A DNA stretch of 64,000 bases, taken from NCBI RefSeq assembly GCF_964058985.1, contig NZ_OZ060379.1:310001-374000 (forward strand), in the 5' to 3' direction. This DNA is from Buchnera aphidicola (Chaitophorus sp. 3695). GTDB taxonomy: Bacteria > Pseudomonadota > Gammaproteobacteria > Enterobacterales > Enterobacteriaceae. Numbering within the stretch: the first letter of the stretch is position 1; the number at the start of each line of letters is the position of its first letter. Position numbers and translations under genes: made by a program. Positions 1 to 10,638 of the stretch are shown piece after piece. The notes below the pieces were generated by a model. The model searched no databases and was not told where the DNA came from. It was given only the letters and a program-made list of their open reading frames with translations.

Positions 1-1370
1 GGAATAGAAGGTCCTACTTTTAAAAGATCTTTTTTATGCTCATTTTTGATAGATTTAATTTTACCATATTCTAATCCACATAGCACTATATCTCCTTTTT
101 TTAATTCACCCTCTTTAATTATAATATTTGATACTATTCCTCGACCTTTTGCAAGAAAAGATTCTATTACAATTCCTGTAGCCATTCCTTTTGAATAAGT
201 AGATAATTCTAAAATTTCAGATTGTAATAATATACTATTTAATAGAGTTTTAATTCCTTTTTTTAATTTTACAGAAATTTTAACAAAAATATTTTCTCCA
301 CCTAATTCTTCAGGTAAAATATTATATTTCATTAATTCATTATTAATTTTTTCAAGATTAATATTATTTTTATCAATTTTATTAATCGCAACGATAATAG
401 GAACTTTAGCAAATTGTGCATGTTGAATGGCTTCAATAGTTTGAGGCATCACTCCATCATCTGCTGCAATTATTAAAACTACAATATCAGTAATTTGAGC
501 TCCTCGCGCGCGCATAGAAGTAAAAGCTGCATGCCCTGGAGTATCTAAAAAAGTAATTTTTTTATTATTTATTACAACATGATAAGCTCCTATACTTTGG
601 GTAATACCTCCTTTTTCTTTTAAAGCCATAGAAGTTTTACGAATACAATCTAATAAAGAAGTTTTTCCATGATCTACATGACCCATAACAGTCACAATTG
701 GGGGTCTTAAAATTTTTTCTTTAGATATATCAAATTTTCTATCTTTTATAATAGATTTTTCTAAAAAGTTTTTATGAATTAGTTTTACTTGAAATCCCAT
801 TTCTTCAGAAATAAGTTGAGCTAGATCTAATTTTAAAGATTGATTTATAGAAAGATTAATACCTGCATCGGACATTTTTTGAATTACTATAGAATTTTTT
901 ATACCCATTTTATTAGATAATTCTATGACAGTTATTTTATCAAAAATAGTAATTTTTTTATTTATAATATTTTTAGGTTTATGAAAAACTTGTTTTAAAA
1001 AATTTTTTTGAATATTTTGTTGTGAATATTTAAAATTTTTTTTAAATCTAGTAGAAATATTATAATATTTTTTTGTTTTTATAAAATTTTTTTTTAATTT
1101 ATCTTTTATATTTAATTCTGATTTAAAATTTTTTATATTTTTTTTTTTTTTATTAAAAAAAGAATCTTTTTTGTATATATTTTTTTTTTTTAAGAAAGAT
1201 TTTTTTGATTGAGCATTTTTTTTACTAAATTTAAAATCATTTTTATTTTTTTTTTTTGAACTATTCAAAACTTTTTTAAAGACAGATTTTTTGTTCTTAA
1301 ATGAAGGTTTTTTATCAACATTATATATATATTTTTTTTTTATATCTTTTTTAAAATCTTTTTTTCTCAT
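1..1370 (-). CDS. infB: Translation initiation factor IF-2 (partial, 3' end off the window)
   Basis: IF-2 is the GTPase that places fMet-tRNA on the 30S subunit and promotes 70S joining. The frame is open from the ATG at 1370 to the window edge, so only the first 456 or so residues are seen. The first 150 residues are low-complexity and rich in Lys, Asn and Phe. The G domain follows: GHVDHGKT at about residue 230, then DTPGHAAF, then NKID. In E. coli the same G motif lies near residue 394, so the N-terminal region is much shortened. The gene follows nusA as in E. coli, but with an unusually wide 201-bp gap. Domain II and the fMet-tRNA-binding C-terminus lie outside the window. Identity is certain. 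Confidence 0.97.
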   Translation of the reverse strand, partial: MRKKDFKKDIKKKYIYNVDKKPSFKNKKSVFKKVLNSSKKKNKNDFKFSKKNAQSKKSFLKKKNIYKKDSFFNKKKKNIKNFKSELNIKDKLKKNFIKTKKYYNISTRFKKNFKYSQQNIQKNFLKQVFHKPKNIINKKITIFDKITVIELSNKMGIKNSIVIQKMSDAGINLSINQSLKLDLAQLISEEMGFQVKLIHKNFLEKSIIKDRKFDISKEKILRPPIVTVMGHVDHGKTSLLDCIRKTSMALKEKGGITQSIGAYHVVINNKKITFLDTPGHAAFTSMRARGAQITDIVVLIIAADDGVMPQTIEAIQHAQFAKVPIIVAINKIDKNNINLEKINNELMKYNILPEELGGENIFVKISVKLKKGIKTLLNSILLQSEILELSTYSKGMATGIVIESFLAKGRGIVSNIIIKEGELKKGDIVLCGLEYGKIKSIKNEHKKDLLKVGPSI

Positions 1371-1571
1371 TTTTTCTCTTATTTATTTAGTTTAAAAAAT
1401 ACAATAACTTTACGAATTAATTATTTTTATCTATTTTTTTATTAATATAATATTTTTTATTAATTTAATTACTTTAAAAAAAAAAATAAGAAATACATAT
1501 TATATAATAATATTTTACATGTATTTTTTTTTAATTCCAAACAAATTATGAAAAATTTATAATATGATGAA

Positions 1572-3053
1572 TTATTTATTAAACCAACAAATATTTCTTG
1601 CAGACATGATAAATTCTCCTATTTTTTTAGAACTTAATTCTTGAATATCTAATAAATCACTTATACTTTGATTAGCTAAATCTTCTATAGTATATATTTT
1701 ATGTTGAAAGAACTTAGATACAATAGATTCATTCATACCTTTTATATTCAGCATTTGTTCTTTTAAAAAAATAAGATTTTTTGGTTTTTCAAAATTTTTA
1801 GATGTTAATGATAATGCTTGTTTTGCACGTTCTTTTATTGATAAAAATAATTCTTTATTCATATTAGTTTTTTTTAAAAAAATATTTTCAGGAATTGATA
1901 ATATCTCTTCAATTGTTTTAATATTATTTTTAAAGAACAAAGAAAAAGTTTTTTTATCAATATTTAAACATTTTTTAAAAATTTGATAAGTTTTGTTTTG
2001 AATTTTTTTATTTTTTATCTCTAATTCTTGTGTAGTCATTACATTTAATTCCCATCTACTTAATTGTGATGCTAATCTAACATTTTGTCCATTTCTACCA
2101 ATAGCTTGAGCTAAATTTCTAAAATCTACAGAAATATCTATAAATTTTTTAATTTTATTCACTGTAATAGAAACTATTTCCGCTGGAGCCATTGCATTTA
2201 AAACAAAAGAAGAAAGATTTTTATTCCATAAAACTATATCAATTCTTTCTCCAAAAAGTTCATTTGATACTGCTTGTACTCGAGCTCCTCGCATACCAAC
2301 ACAAGCTCCTACAGGATCAATTCTTTGATCAGTAGTTTTAACAGCTATTTTTGATCTTGAACCTGGATCTCTTGCTATTCTTTTAATTTGAATAATTCCT
2401 TCTCCGATTTCTGGGACTTCAATTTTCAATAATTCTGTTAACATCTCTGGTCTAGATCTACTTAACAATAATTGAGATCCTTGTTTTTCATATTTAATTT
2501 TATAAAGTATACTTTTCACTCTATTACCTAAACGAAAATTTTCTCTAGGAAGCATCTCTTTATTAAATAATAATCCTTCTGCATTATCTCCCAAATCTAA
2601 AATTACGAAACTTCTGTTTATTTTTTTTACTATTCCAGTAAGAATATTTCCTTGTTTATTTTTAAAATTCTTAACAATAATAGATCTTTCAGCTTCTCTG
2701 ACTTCTTGAACAATTACTTGCTTAGCTGTTTGTGTAGTAATTCTATCAAATTTAATTGATTTAATTGGTTCTTCTATATAATCATTTAATTTAATATTTT
2801 TATTTTCATAATATGCTGCATCAAAAGTAATTTCTTTTGTAGGATGCGTAACATTTTGTACAACTAACCATCTACGATATGTTTTAAAACTTCCATCTAT
2901 TTCGTTAATAACTACTTTAATGCATATATCTTGCTTATATTTTTTTTTTGTAGCTTTAGATAACGCTTTTTCTAATGCTTTAAAAATAATTTTTTTAGGA
3001 ATAGATTTTTCGTTAGAAACAGATTCAATTACTGATAAAATATTTTTTTTCAT
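1572..3053 (-). CDS. nusA: Transcription termination/antitermination factor NusA
   Basis: NusA binds RNA polymerase and nascent RNA and controls pausing, Rho-independent termination and rRNA antitermination. The product is 493 residues against 495 in E. coli, so it is full length. An N-terminal polymerase-binding domain is followed by an S1 domain (about 135-200), two KH domains carrying the conserved [10 protein letters not shown] and [13 protein letters not shown] stretches, and two C-terminal acidic-repeat (AR) domains. In E. coli rimP precedes nusA. Here nothing lies between nusA and the terminator downstream of tRNA-Leu, so rimP and metY are missing from this locus. A promoter must therefore lie in 3054-3174. 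Confidence 0.97.
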   Translation of the reverse strand: MKKNILSVIESVSNEKSIPKKIIFKALEKALSKATKKKYKQDICIKVVINEIDGSFKTYRRWLVVQNVTHPTKEITFDAAYYENKNIKLNDYIEEPIKSIKFDRITTQTAKQVIVQEVREAERSIIVKNFKNKQGNILTGIVKKINRSFVILDLGDNAEGLLFNKEMLPRENFRLGNRVKSILYKIKYEKQGSQLLLSRSRPEMLTELLKIEVPEIGEGIIQIKRIARDPGSRSKIAVKTTDQRIDPVGACVGMRGARVQAVSNELFGERIDIVLWNKNLSSFVLNAMAPAEIVSITVNKIKKFIDISVDFRNLAQAIGRNGQNVRLASQLSRWELNVMTTQELEIKNKKIQNKTYQIFKKCLNIDKKTFSLFFKNNIKTIEEILSIPENIFLKKTNMNKELFLSIKERAKQALSLTSKNFEKPKNLIFLKEQMLNIKGMNESIVSKFFQHKIYTIEDLANQSISDLLDIQELSSKKIGEFIMSARNICWFNK

Positions 3054-3174
3054 TTAATTTACCTTATATAAAATTTTTTAATGCATTTTATAAATTTTTT
3101 AAAATTATATAATATAAAATTATTATTTACTTTTTTTTAATTAAAAAATTTTTAAAAAATTTATTTATTTTAAT

Positions 3175-3201
3175 AAAAAACCCCGTTTATACGGGGTTTT
3201 T
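3175..3201 (-). terminator. Rho-independent terminator of the secG-leuU transcript
   Basis: A CCCCGT / ACGGGG stem (3181-3186 with 3191-3196) closes a TTAT loop. It is flanked by an A tract at 3175-3180 and a T tract at 3197-3201, so it reads as a terminator on both strands. On the minus strand it sits about 85 nt after tRNA-Leu and before nusA, and so ends the secG-tRNA transcript. Its GC-rich stem stands out in this AT-rich sequence, which suggests selection. Confidence 0.9.
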
Positions 3202-3287
3202 ATTCAAAATAATAATTTTAAAATATTTTAAAAATAAACATTTATAATAAAATCTTTAAAAAAGATTTAATTTTAAATATTATTTAA

Positions 3288-3378
3288 TACCGAGGACGGG
3301 ACTTGAACCCGTACATCTAATGTTATTTTAGATACTACTACCTCAAAGTAGCGTGTATACCATTTTCACCACCTCGGT
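3288..3378 (-). tRNA. leuU: tRNA-Leu (anticodon GAG)
   Basis: A cloverleaf with a 7-bp acceptor stem (ACCGAGG with CCTCGGT), discriminator A, and an anticodon stem CTACT/AGTAG around a TTGAGGT loop, giving anticodon GAG. It has a long class II variable arm, as expected for leucine, and an intact T-loop GGTTCAAGTCC. It lies just downstream of secG, the same order as E. coli secG-leuU. The 3' CCA is not encoded and must be added by the CCA enzyme. Confidence 0.97.
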
Positions 3379-3428
3379 TATTGAAAATTATAAAAACACA
3401 CTATAATTTCTATAGTAAAACTAATATT

Positions 3429-3659
3429 TTATAATATACAATTATTTATATTACATTGCAAAAGACTTAATATTAAAAATAAAAATGCAAAAATAATAGT
3501 TAAACGAGTCAAAAATTCATTCGAAGTAGATATATCAAATAAATTTTTATTAATATTTTTAGTTCCAATATTTATAGAACTAAGATTTTTTTGCAATAAA
3601 ATTAAAATAATTAATGTTATCGAAATAAATAAATATAAACATAAAAAGAAAATACGCAC
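3429..3659 (-). CDS. secG: Preprotein translocase subunit SecG
   Basis: SecG is the small accessory subunit of the SecYEG inner-membrane channel. The 76-residue product has two hydrophobic segments (about residues 3-22 and 54-68) separated by a polar loop containing NEFLTRLT, which matches the NFMTRMT stretch of E. coli SecG. It is shorter than the E. coli protein (110 residues) because the hydrophilic C-terminal tail is missing. The gene sits upstream of tRNA-Leu(GAG), as in E. coli. Small size and composition lower the per-residue signal, but motif and position agree. Confidence 0.92.
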   Translation of the reverse strand: MRIFFLCLYLFISITLIILILLQKNLSSINIGTKNINKNLFDISTSNEFLTRLTIIFAFLFLILSLLQCNINNCIL

Positions 3660-3872
3660 TGTAAAATACCTATTTTAAATTATAATTTTTATATATTATA
3701 TTAATATTGACTTAAAAAATTATTTTAAATAATTTTTTTTAAAAATAAATATAATAAAACTCATGAAATATTCAATTAAAAATTTTTAAAAAAAATTTTA
3801 ATATAACTTATATTTTTATATAAAAATAATATTAATCTATTTATATAAATAAATGTTTTAAAATATATAAAT

Positions 3873-5684
3873 TTATATTTTTTTTCTTTGCATTAAAGAA
3901 TCTATTTGATCAGAATTAATTGTTTCATATTTCATTAATGCATTTTTCATAGCATGTAATATATCTATGTTTGATTTTAAAATTTTTTTAGCTCTATTAT
4001 AATTATTATCAATGAAAAATTTTATTTCTTGATCAATAATTTTTGCTGTACTACTCGAACAATTTAAATTTTTTTGAAATGATTTTCCTAAAAACATTTC
4101 TTCTTCTTCTTGTAAATATAATAAAGGACCTAATTTTTTTGAAAAACCCCATTGTGTAACCATATTTCTTGCTAAATTCGTTGCAACTTTAATATCATTT
4201 GATGCTCCTGTAGAAACATATTCTTTTCCATATATTATTTCTTCTGCTAATCTTCCTCCATATAAAGTAGAAATTTGACTTTCTAATTTTTGTTTATTAA
4301 TACTTAAATGATCTTCAACAGGAAAAAAAAAAGTTACACCTAACGCTCTTCCTCTAGGAATAATGGTAACTTTATGTATAGGATCATGTTCTGGAACTAA
4401 TCTACCTACAATAGCATGACCTGCTTCATGGTATGCAGTAGCTTCTTTTTGTATTTCAGTCATAATCATAGATTTTCTTTCTGCGCCCATCATAATTTTA
4501 TCTTTAGCTTGTTCAAAATCTTCCATAGCAACAAAAGCGTGATTATGACGAACAGCAAAAAGAGCAGCTTCATTAACTAAATTTGCTAAATCTGCTCCAG
4601 AAAATCCAGGAGTACCACGAGCAATAATTAAAGGATCAAAATCTTTTTCTAATAAAACTTTTCTAGAATGCACTTTTAATATTTCTTCTCTACCTTTGAT
4701 ATCAGGTAATGGTACAAAAACTTGACGATCAAATCTTCCTGGTCGTAATAAAGCAGGATCTAAAACATCTGGACGATTTGTTGCTGCTATTACGATTACT
4801 CCTTGATTTCTATCAAATCCATCCATTTCAACTAATATTTGATTTAATGTTTGTTCTCTTTCATCATTTCCTCCTCCTAAACCAGTTCCTCTTTTTCTTC
4901 CAACAGCATCAATTTCATCAATAAAAATTATACATGGAGATAATTTTCTTGAATTCTCAAACATATCTCTTACTCGCGATGCACCTATACCTACAAACAT
5001 TTCAACAAAATCTGATCCTGATATTGTAAAATATGGTACTTTAGCTTCTCCAGCTATAGCTTTTGCTAATAAAGTTTTTCCAGTACCTGGAGGTCCTATC
5101 ATTAAAACTCCTTTTGGTATTTTCCCTCCTATTTTTTGAAATTTTTTTGGATTTATGAGATAGTCTACTAATTCTTTTACTTCTTCTTTAGCTTCATCAC
5201 AACCTGCAACATCTGAAAAATTTATTTTAATTTCGTTTTCTTTTAAAAATTTTGCTTTGCTTTTACCAAAAGATAACGCTCCTTTTCCTCCCATTTGTAT
5301 TTGTTTAATAAAAAACATCCACATTAAAAATAATATTATCATAGGAAACCAAGAAATAAACATAGATAAAAATAAATTCATTTTATAAGGTTTGATCCCT
5401 ACAATTTTAATATTTTTTTTTAAAAGAGTATTTAATAAATTTGGATCATTCATAGGCATAAATGTAAAATATTTACTATGATTTTTTTTAAAAACATGAA
5501 TATTGTGTCCATCTAAAATTACTTCACGAATCTTATTTTGATTTACTTCTGATAAAAAAGTAGAATAATTCACTTGATAATTATGTGAATGTGTAAAGTT
5601 AAAATTTTGAAATATGGACATTGTAATCATAATTAAAATAAACCACAGAATAAAATTTTTAACTATTTTTCTCAAGAGATTCAC
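3873..5684 (-). CDS. ftsH: ATP-dependent zinc metalloprotease FtsH
   Basis: FtsH is the membrane-anchored AAA+ protease that degrades unassembled membrane proteins and regulatory factors. Two membrane segments (about residues 11-26 and 104-126) flank a periplasmic domain. Walker A GPPGTGKT is at 197-204, followed by Walker B IIFIDEID, the second region of homology and the HEAGH zinc site. The C-terminal tail is about 40 residues shorter than in E. coli. The start is doubtful. GTG at 5684 directly abuts an AGGAG, which leaves no spacing. TTG at 5675 lies 8 nt after the same AGGAG and gives an N-terminus beginning [11 protein letters not shown], close to E. coli. The gene follows rlmE by 38 bp, as in E. 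coli. Confidence 0.97.
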   Translation of the reverse strand: MNLLRKIVKNFILWFILIMITMSIFQNFNFTHSHNYQVNYSTFLSEVNQNKIREVILDGHNIHVFKKNHSKYFTFMPMNDPNLLNTLLKKNIKIVGIKPYKMNLFLSMFISWFPMIILFLMWMFFIKQIQMGGKGALSFGKSKAKFLKENEIKINFSDVAGCDEAKEEVKELVDYLINPKKFQKIGGKIPKGVLMIGPPGTGKTLLAKAIAGEAKVPYFTISGSDFVEMFVGIGASRVRDMFENSRKLSPCIIFIDEIDAVGRKRGTGLGGGNDEREQTLNQILVEMDGFDRNQGVIVIAATNRPDVLDPALLRPGRFDRQVFVPLPDIKGREEILKVHSRKVLLEKDFDPLIIARGTPGFSGADLANLVNEAALFAVRHNHAFVAMEDFEQAKDKIMMGAERKSMIMTEIQKEATAYHEAGHAIVGRLVPEHDPIHKVTIIPRGRALGVTFFFPVEDHLSINKQKLESQISTLYGGRLAEEIIYGKEYVSTGASNDIKVATNLARNMVTQWGFSKKLGPLLYLQEEEEMFLGKSFQKNLNCSSSTAKIIDQEIKFFIDNNYNRAKKILKSNIDILHAMKNALMKYETINSDQIDSLMQRKKI

Positions 5685-5722
5685 TCCTCATTACTTAAAT
5701 TAAAATATTTAAACTTTAAAAA

Positions 5723-6352
5723 CTATTTTTTTATATACTTTGCAATAATAAAAATTTCACGAGATCGGAATCTAGAAGCTTGTGGTTTATAAATTTTAAC
5801 TTGAGAAAATTTTTTTTTTATAAATTGATAATATATATTAAAACTTTCTCCTTGAAAGCTTTTTGTTATAAATACACCATTTTTTGATAATATTTTAATT
5901 GATAAATTTAAAGCAGATCTACTTAAAGATATTGATTTATGCATATCAATTATAGGATATCCACTTATATTTGGAGATATATCAGACATACATACATCTA
6001 CTTTTTTATATTTTAAATTCTTCAATATTAAAGAACATGTATGCATATCTTGAATATCTCCTTTTATAAAAATTACACCTAAAATAGGTTTCATAAAAGA
6101 AATATCACATGCAATAATCTTCCCTTGAGATCCTATTTTTTGTAAAGCATATTCTGACCAACTGCCTGGAGAACATCCAATATCTAAAATAATATTTCCA
6201 TTTTTGAAAATATTAAATTTGTTGTGTATTTGATCTAATTTAAACCAAGCGCGAGAACGTATTTTATTTTGATGAGTTTTACGTACATAAAAATCTTTAA
6301 AATGACGTCTTAACCAAATTTTAGAACTAGAATTTTTTTTTTTGTTATTCAT
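5723..6352 (-). CDS. rlmE: 23S rRNA 2'-O-methyltransferase (U2552) RlmE/FtsJ
   Basis: This enzyme methylates U2552 in the A loop of 23S rRNA on the 50S subunit, using S-adenosylmethionine. The 209 residues match the E. coli enzyme (209). The SAM site ILDIGCSPGSWSEYAL is near residue 58, the DISPNISG stretch carries the catalytic Asp, and the catalytic Lys sits in ITKSFQGE. The basic N-terminus (SSKIWLRRHFKDFYV) is the RNA-binding part. The rlmE-ftsH order is ancestral. Nothing is missing from the catalytic core. Confidence 0.96.
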   Translation of the reverse strand: MNNKKKNSSSKIWLRRHFKDFYVRKTHQNKIRSRAWFKLDQIHNKFNIFKNGNIILDIGCSPGSWSEYALQKIGSQGKIIACDISFMKPILGVIFIKGDIQDMHTCSLILKNLKYKKVDVCMSDISPNISGYPIIDMHKSISLSRSALNLSIKILSKNGVFITKSFQGESFNIYYQFIKKKFSQVKIYKPQASRFRSREIFIIAKYIKK

Positions 6353-6569
6353 ATATCATTTTAAAATATTTAAAAAAATATGTTTAATTATTAATTTTAA
6401 AAATTTCAGAAAAAATATTTTAAAAAACTTATTTTAAAAAATCATTTAAAACTGATATTATCAGTTATAATCAAGATTATTTTAATTTAAATTTATATTA
6501 ACACTTTTTATAAAAAATAATAAAGATCTAATAAAGGTTAAATAAAAAAGTATATTAAAAATATATTTA

Positions 6570-7049
6570 TCATATATATTCAATTTTTAATACTTTATAT
6601 GTTACTTTTCCAGATGGAGTATGAACTTTTAAAAAATCATTTTTCTTTTTACCTATTAAACTTCTTGCAATAGGAGAATTAATTGAAATCATTTGTTTTT
6701 TAAAATTAGATTCATCATCTCCAACAATTTTATAAGTATAAATATTTTTTGATAAAACATGCAAAACAGTCACTGTAGCACCAAAAAATATTTTTTTAAA
6801 CGTAGATAGATTTTTTATGTCTATAACATTAGCATTTGATAATTTAAATTCAATTTCTCTAATTCTTCCTTCACAAAAACTTTGTTCTTCTTTAGCAGCA
6901 TGATATTCTGCATTTTCTTTTAAATCTCCATGAGACCGAGCTATAGCAATAGATAAAATAATTTTAGGTCTCTTGATTTTCTTTAAAAAATTTAATTCTT
7001 TTAACAACTTTTTTTGACCTTGTACCGTCATTAAAATTTTATTGATCAC
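6570..7049 (-). CDS. greA: Transcript cleavage factor GreA
   Basis: GreA enters the RNA polymerase secondary channel and stimulates cleavage of backtracked RNA. The 159 residues equal the family length (158 in E. coli). An N-terminal coiled coil carries the acidic tip in HGDLKENAEYHAAKEEQ (about residues 40-56), with the catalytic Asp and Glu present, followed by the globular domain with GDDE and SINSPIARSLIGK. Because this genome has long poly(A) runs that provoke polymerase slipping, retention of a proofreading factor is worth noting (inference). It is separated from rlmE by 217 bp with no gene. Confidence 0.97.
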   Translation of the reverse strand: MINKILMTVQGQKKLLKELNFLKKIKRPKIILSIAIARSHGDLKENAEYHAAKEEQSFCEGRIREIEFKLSNANVIDIKNLSTFKKIFFGATVTVLHVLSKNIYTYKIVGDDESNFKKQMISINSPIARSLIGKKKNDFLKVHTPSGKVTYKVLKIEYI

Positions 7050-7313
7050 ATTTATGCCTTGATTTTTATAATTGATTTATACGAAAAAAAAATAATTATA
7101 TTGACTTATCATAAATTTAATTTAAAAAAATATAATATATTAATTAATAAATAAATTAAAATTCAATAGTAAAATAATAAATACATTAATCTATAAATAA
7201 AAATATAAAATTTTATTTTAATACATGATATATTAATAAAATTAATTTTATTTAAAAAAATATATTATGAATAAATTTTAAATATATTATAAGTTAAAAA
7301 ATTTTAAAAAAAA

Positions 7314-7559
7314 ATGAAAAATAAAATAAAAGAAATTCTAAACCAAAAATTAAAATTAAACTATATAAAAATTATACAAGATAATAATTATTATAAAATA
7401 ATAGCAGTAGGAGATATATTTTCCGAAATTAACATAGTTAATAGACAAAAAATAATATATTCTCCTTTAATATCTTATATTCAAAAAAATAAAATACATG
7501 CAATTTCAATTAAAGCATATTCTACGAATGAATGGAAAAAAATTAATAAAAAAAAATAA
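7314..7559 (+). CDS. ibaG: BolA-family protein IbaG (YrbA)
   Basis: A small BolA-like protein (81 residues; E. coli IbaG is about 84). Family members bind monothiol glutaredoxin and Fe-S clusters. The conserved core is visible: YYKIIAVGDIF, then a substituted QKIIYSPLISYI, then KIHAISIKAYSTNEW near the C-terminus, which contains the invariant His. The IHAISIKAYxxxEW block closely matches the E. coli protein. The gene begins a plus-strand group after the divergent greA. In E. coli ibaG is followed by murA, and no murA is here. Confidence 0.88.
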   Translation: MKNKIKEILNQKLKLNYIKIIQDNNYYKIIAVGDIFSEINIVNRQKIIYSPLISYIQKNKIHAISIKAYSTNEWKKINKKK

Positions 7560-7640
7560 AAAATTTTGAATAAATAAATTTTTGTATAAAATATAAATTT
7601 TTAAAAAAATTTTATATACAATAAAATTTTTTATTTTTTG

Positions 7641-7669
7641 TTGACATTATACAAAAAATTTTATGTATT
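7641..7669 (+). promoter_or_regulatory. Putative sigma-70 promoter for rplU-rpmA
   Basis: A perfect TTGACA -35 box at 7641-7646 lies upstream of rplU. With 17-bp spacing the -10 would be TGTATT (7664-7669), a poor match; TATGTA two bases earlier gives 15-bp spacing. The -35 is unusually clear for this genome, but the -10 assignment is uncertain. Confidence 0.5.
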
Positions 7670-7720
7670 TAATATCTTTTACTTATAAATATAAATACAA
7701 CTATAAATTGGAGTATTTTT

Positions 7721-8041
7721 ATGTATGCAGTACTTATGAATGGAGGAAAACAGTATAGAGTTAAAATAGGTCAAATATTAAGACTAGAAAAAATTAATTG
7801 TAAAATTGGAAAAGTTATAAAATTTAATAATATTTTACTAGTTAAAAAAAATGAAAAAATTTTTTTAGGTCAACCTATTTTAAAAAATACTGTCATAAAA
7901 GCTTGTGTTTATAAACATGGACGAAAAAAAAAAATTAATATAATTAAATTTAATCGTCGAAAACATTATAAAAAAAAACAAGGACATAGACAAAATTATA
8001 CAAGTGTAAAAATTATACATATTAATTTATTTAAGGAATAA
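7721..8041 (+). CDS. rplU: 50S ribosomal protein bL21
   Basis: bL21 binds 23S rRNA beside bL20 on the solvent side of the large subunit. The 106 residues compare with 103 in E. coli. MYAVLMNGGKQYRV at the start and the basic C-terminal half ending in KKQGHRQNYTSVKI are family signatures. The start is supported by TTGGAG 8 nt upstream. rpmA follows 3 bp later, preserving the ancestral rplU-rpmA-obgE cluster. Confidence 0.98.
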   Translation: MYAVLMNGGKQYRVKIGQILRLEKINCKIGKVIKFNNILLVKKNEKIFLGQPILKNTVIKACVYKHGRKKKINIIKFNRRKHYKKKQGHRQNYTSVKIIHINLFKE

Positions 8042-8044
8042 AAA

Positions 8045-8314
8045 ATGGCACAGAAAAAAGCTGGAGGATCTAGTCGAAACGGACGAGATTCACATTCGAA
8101 ACGATTAGGAATAAAAAGATTTGGTGGGGAATTTGTAAATGCAGGTTCAATAATCATTAAACAACGAGGAACAAAATTTCATTCAGGTTTAAATACTAAA
8201 TGCGGAAGAGATCATACAATCTATGCAGTGAAATCTGGGATTGTTGAATTTAAAAAAAATGGTCTATATAAAAAAAAAATTATTAATATTATTGAAAAAA
8301 ATAAAATTTTATAA
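8045..8314 (+). CDS. rpmA: 50S ribosomal protein bL27
   Basis: bL27 has an N-terminal tail that reaches the peptidyl-transferase centre. The 89 residues compare with 85 in E. coli. The opening [20 protein letters not shown] is near-identical to the family, followed by [20 protein letters not shown]. The ribosome binding site AAGGA lies inside the end of rplU, so the two genes are probably translationally coupled. The C-terminal tail is richer in Lys and Asn than usual, like the rest of this genome. Confidence 0.98.
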   Translation: MAQKKAGGSSRNGRDSHSKRLGIKRFGGEFVNAGSIIIKQRGTKFHSGLNTKCGRDHTIYAVKSGIVEFKKNGLYKKKIINIIEKNKIL

Positions 8315-8348
8315 ATAATTTATATTTATATTTTTATTATAAAATTAT

Positions 8349-9409
<1,061 letters not shown>

Positions 9410-9457
9410 ATACATCTTAATATCAAATCTAATTTAAGATTTAAATAAAGATGCTCT

Positions 9458-9508
9458 TATACAAGTTAAAAATTGATCGCAAAAAATTTAAAATATTTAA
9501 CTTGTATA
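9458..9508. terminator. Long stem-loop between convergent obgE and rpsI
   Basis: A perfect 13-bp inverted repeat TATACAAGTTAAA / TTTAACTTGTATA (9458-9470 with 9496-9508) closes a 25-nt loop in the gap between the two converging genes. A second, weaker ATCTTAA/TTAAGAT pair lies just before it. Position and symmetry suggest a bidirectional terminator or 3'-end stabiliser. Confidence 0.6.
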
Positions 9509-9525
9509 TAATAATATAAAATAAA

Positions 9526-9918
9526 TTATCTTTTAGAAAATTGCGGTCTACGTCTAGCTTTTCTAAATCCAACTTTTTTTCTTTCTACCTGACGAGAATC
9601 ACGAGTCACAAAACCTAATTTTTTTAAAATTTTTAAAAAAGTACTATCAAATTCAATTAAAGCACGTGTAATTCCTTGTCTAATTGCTCCTGCTTGTCCA
9701 GAAATACCTCCGCCTTTTACAGTAATATAAAAATTTAATTTGTTAATCATATTTACAGCTTGTAAAGGTTGTTCAATAAGCATACATGATGTTTTTCGAC
9801 TAAAATATTTATTTAATTTTAAATTATTAACAATAATATTTCCATTTCCAAGTGTTAAAAAAACACGTGCAGAAGATGATTTTCTTCTACCTGTACCATA
9901 ATTTCGTACTTTTTCCAT
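9526..9918 (-). CDS. rpsI: 30S ribosomal protein uS9
   Basis: uS9 lies in the small-subunit head, and its C-terminal tail touches P-site tRNA. The 130 residues equal the E. coli length. The conserved [16 protein letters not shown] opens the protein. [19 protein letters not shown] is in the middle, and the basic tail ends in QFSKR, with the terminal Lys-Arg that contacts the anticodon loop. It follows rplM by 20 bp in the ancestral rplM-rpsI operon. Confidence 0.98.
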   Translation of the reverse strand: MEKVRNYGTGRRKSSSARVFLTLGNGNIIVNNLKLNKYFSRKTSCMLIEQPLQAVNMINKLNFYITVKGGGISGQAGAIRQGITRALIEFDSTFLKILKKLGFVTRDSRQVERKKVGFRKARRRPQFSKR

Positions 9919-9938
9919 TTTAATTTTATATCCTAAAT

Positions 9939-10373
9939 TTAAATTGTAAGTAAAATCGGTTTTTGAGATTGATGATTATGAAAATCTTTAGAATATACTT
10001 TTAATTTTTTGAATATTAATCTTCCTAACGGGCCTTTTGGTAACATTCCATATACAGATTTTTTAATAATTTCTTCCGAATTATTTAAAAAAAGATCAGA
10101 AAATTTCTTTTTTCTTAATCCTCCCACATGACCAGTATGGTAATAATATAATTTTTTTTTAAATTTTTTTCCCGTAACATGAATTTTAGAAGAATTAATT
10201 ACGATAATATAATCTCCAACATCAATATTTGGAGTATATATACTTTTATGCTTTCCACGAAGATAATGTGCAATTACACTAGATAAACGTCCTAGTATTT
10301 TTCCAGTCGCATCAACATAATACCAATTTCTTACAAAATCTTTCTTAGATGCTGAAAAACTTTTTATATTCAT
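9939..10373 (-). CDS. rplM: 50S ribosomal protein uL13
   Basis: uL13 is an early-assembly protein of the large subunit. The 144 residues compare with 142 in E. coli. Motifs include [16 protein letters not shown] at about 17-32, [25 protein letters not shown], and [11 protein letters not shown]. An AGGAT-type ribosome binding site precedes the ATG. It is first in the rplM-rpsI operon. Its promoter must lie in or beyond the 30-base homopolymer about 35 bp upstream of the start codon. Confidence 0.98.
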   Translation of the reverse strand: MNIKSFSASKKDFVRNWYYVDATGKILGRLSSVIAHYLRGKHKSIYTPNIDVGDYIIVINSSKIHVTGKKFKKKLYYYHTGHVGGLRKKKFSDLFLNNSEEIIKKSVYGMLPKGPLGRLIFKKLKVYSKDFHNHQSQKPILLTI

Positions 10374-10406
10374 ATCTTATCCTTATAATATATAATTTTT
10401 AGAAAT

Positions 10407-10439
<33 letters not shown>

Positions 10440-10638
10440 CAAAATATAATTTTTTATGAATTATTAAAATAATAACATTATTTTTTTTTAAATACATTTT
10501 TTTTACATGAAAAAATTTTATAAAAATGTTATTTAAAATAAAAATTTTATTTAAAAAAAAATAAAAATCTTTATAATAAGAACTAATAAACTTTGTTTTA
10601 TATAAAATAAAAAAATACAAATAAAAAATAGGTTACTT

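Noticed and set aside
4709-4924. Open frame antisense to ftsH
   Set aside because: Lies entirely within a conserved AAA+ domain; composition is that of a shadow frame. The same applies to 9214-9426, 12302-12484, 24216-24413, 30316-30588, 36255-36500, 44371-44805, 45617-45895, 46935-47153, 48103-48291, 56441-56635 and 57257-57457.
7101-7136. TTGACT and TATAAT before ibaG
   Set aside because: Spacing is 24 bp, too long for a sigma-70 promoter.
10507-10536. Short frame MKKFYKNVI before pheA, a possible leader peptide
   Set aside because: Only one Phe and no attenuator-type paired stems; not a convincing pheL.
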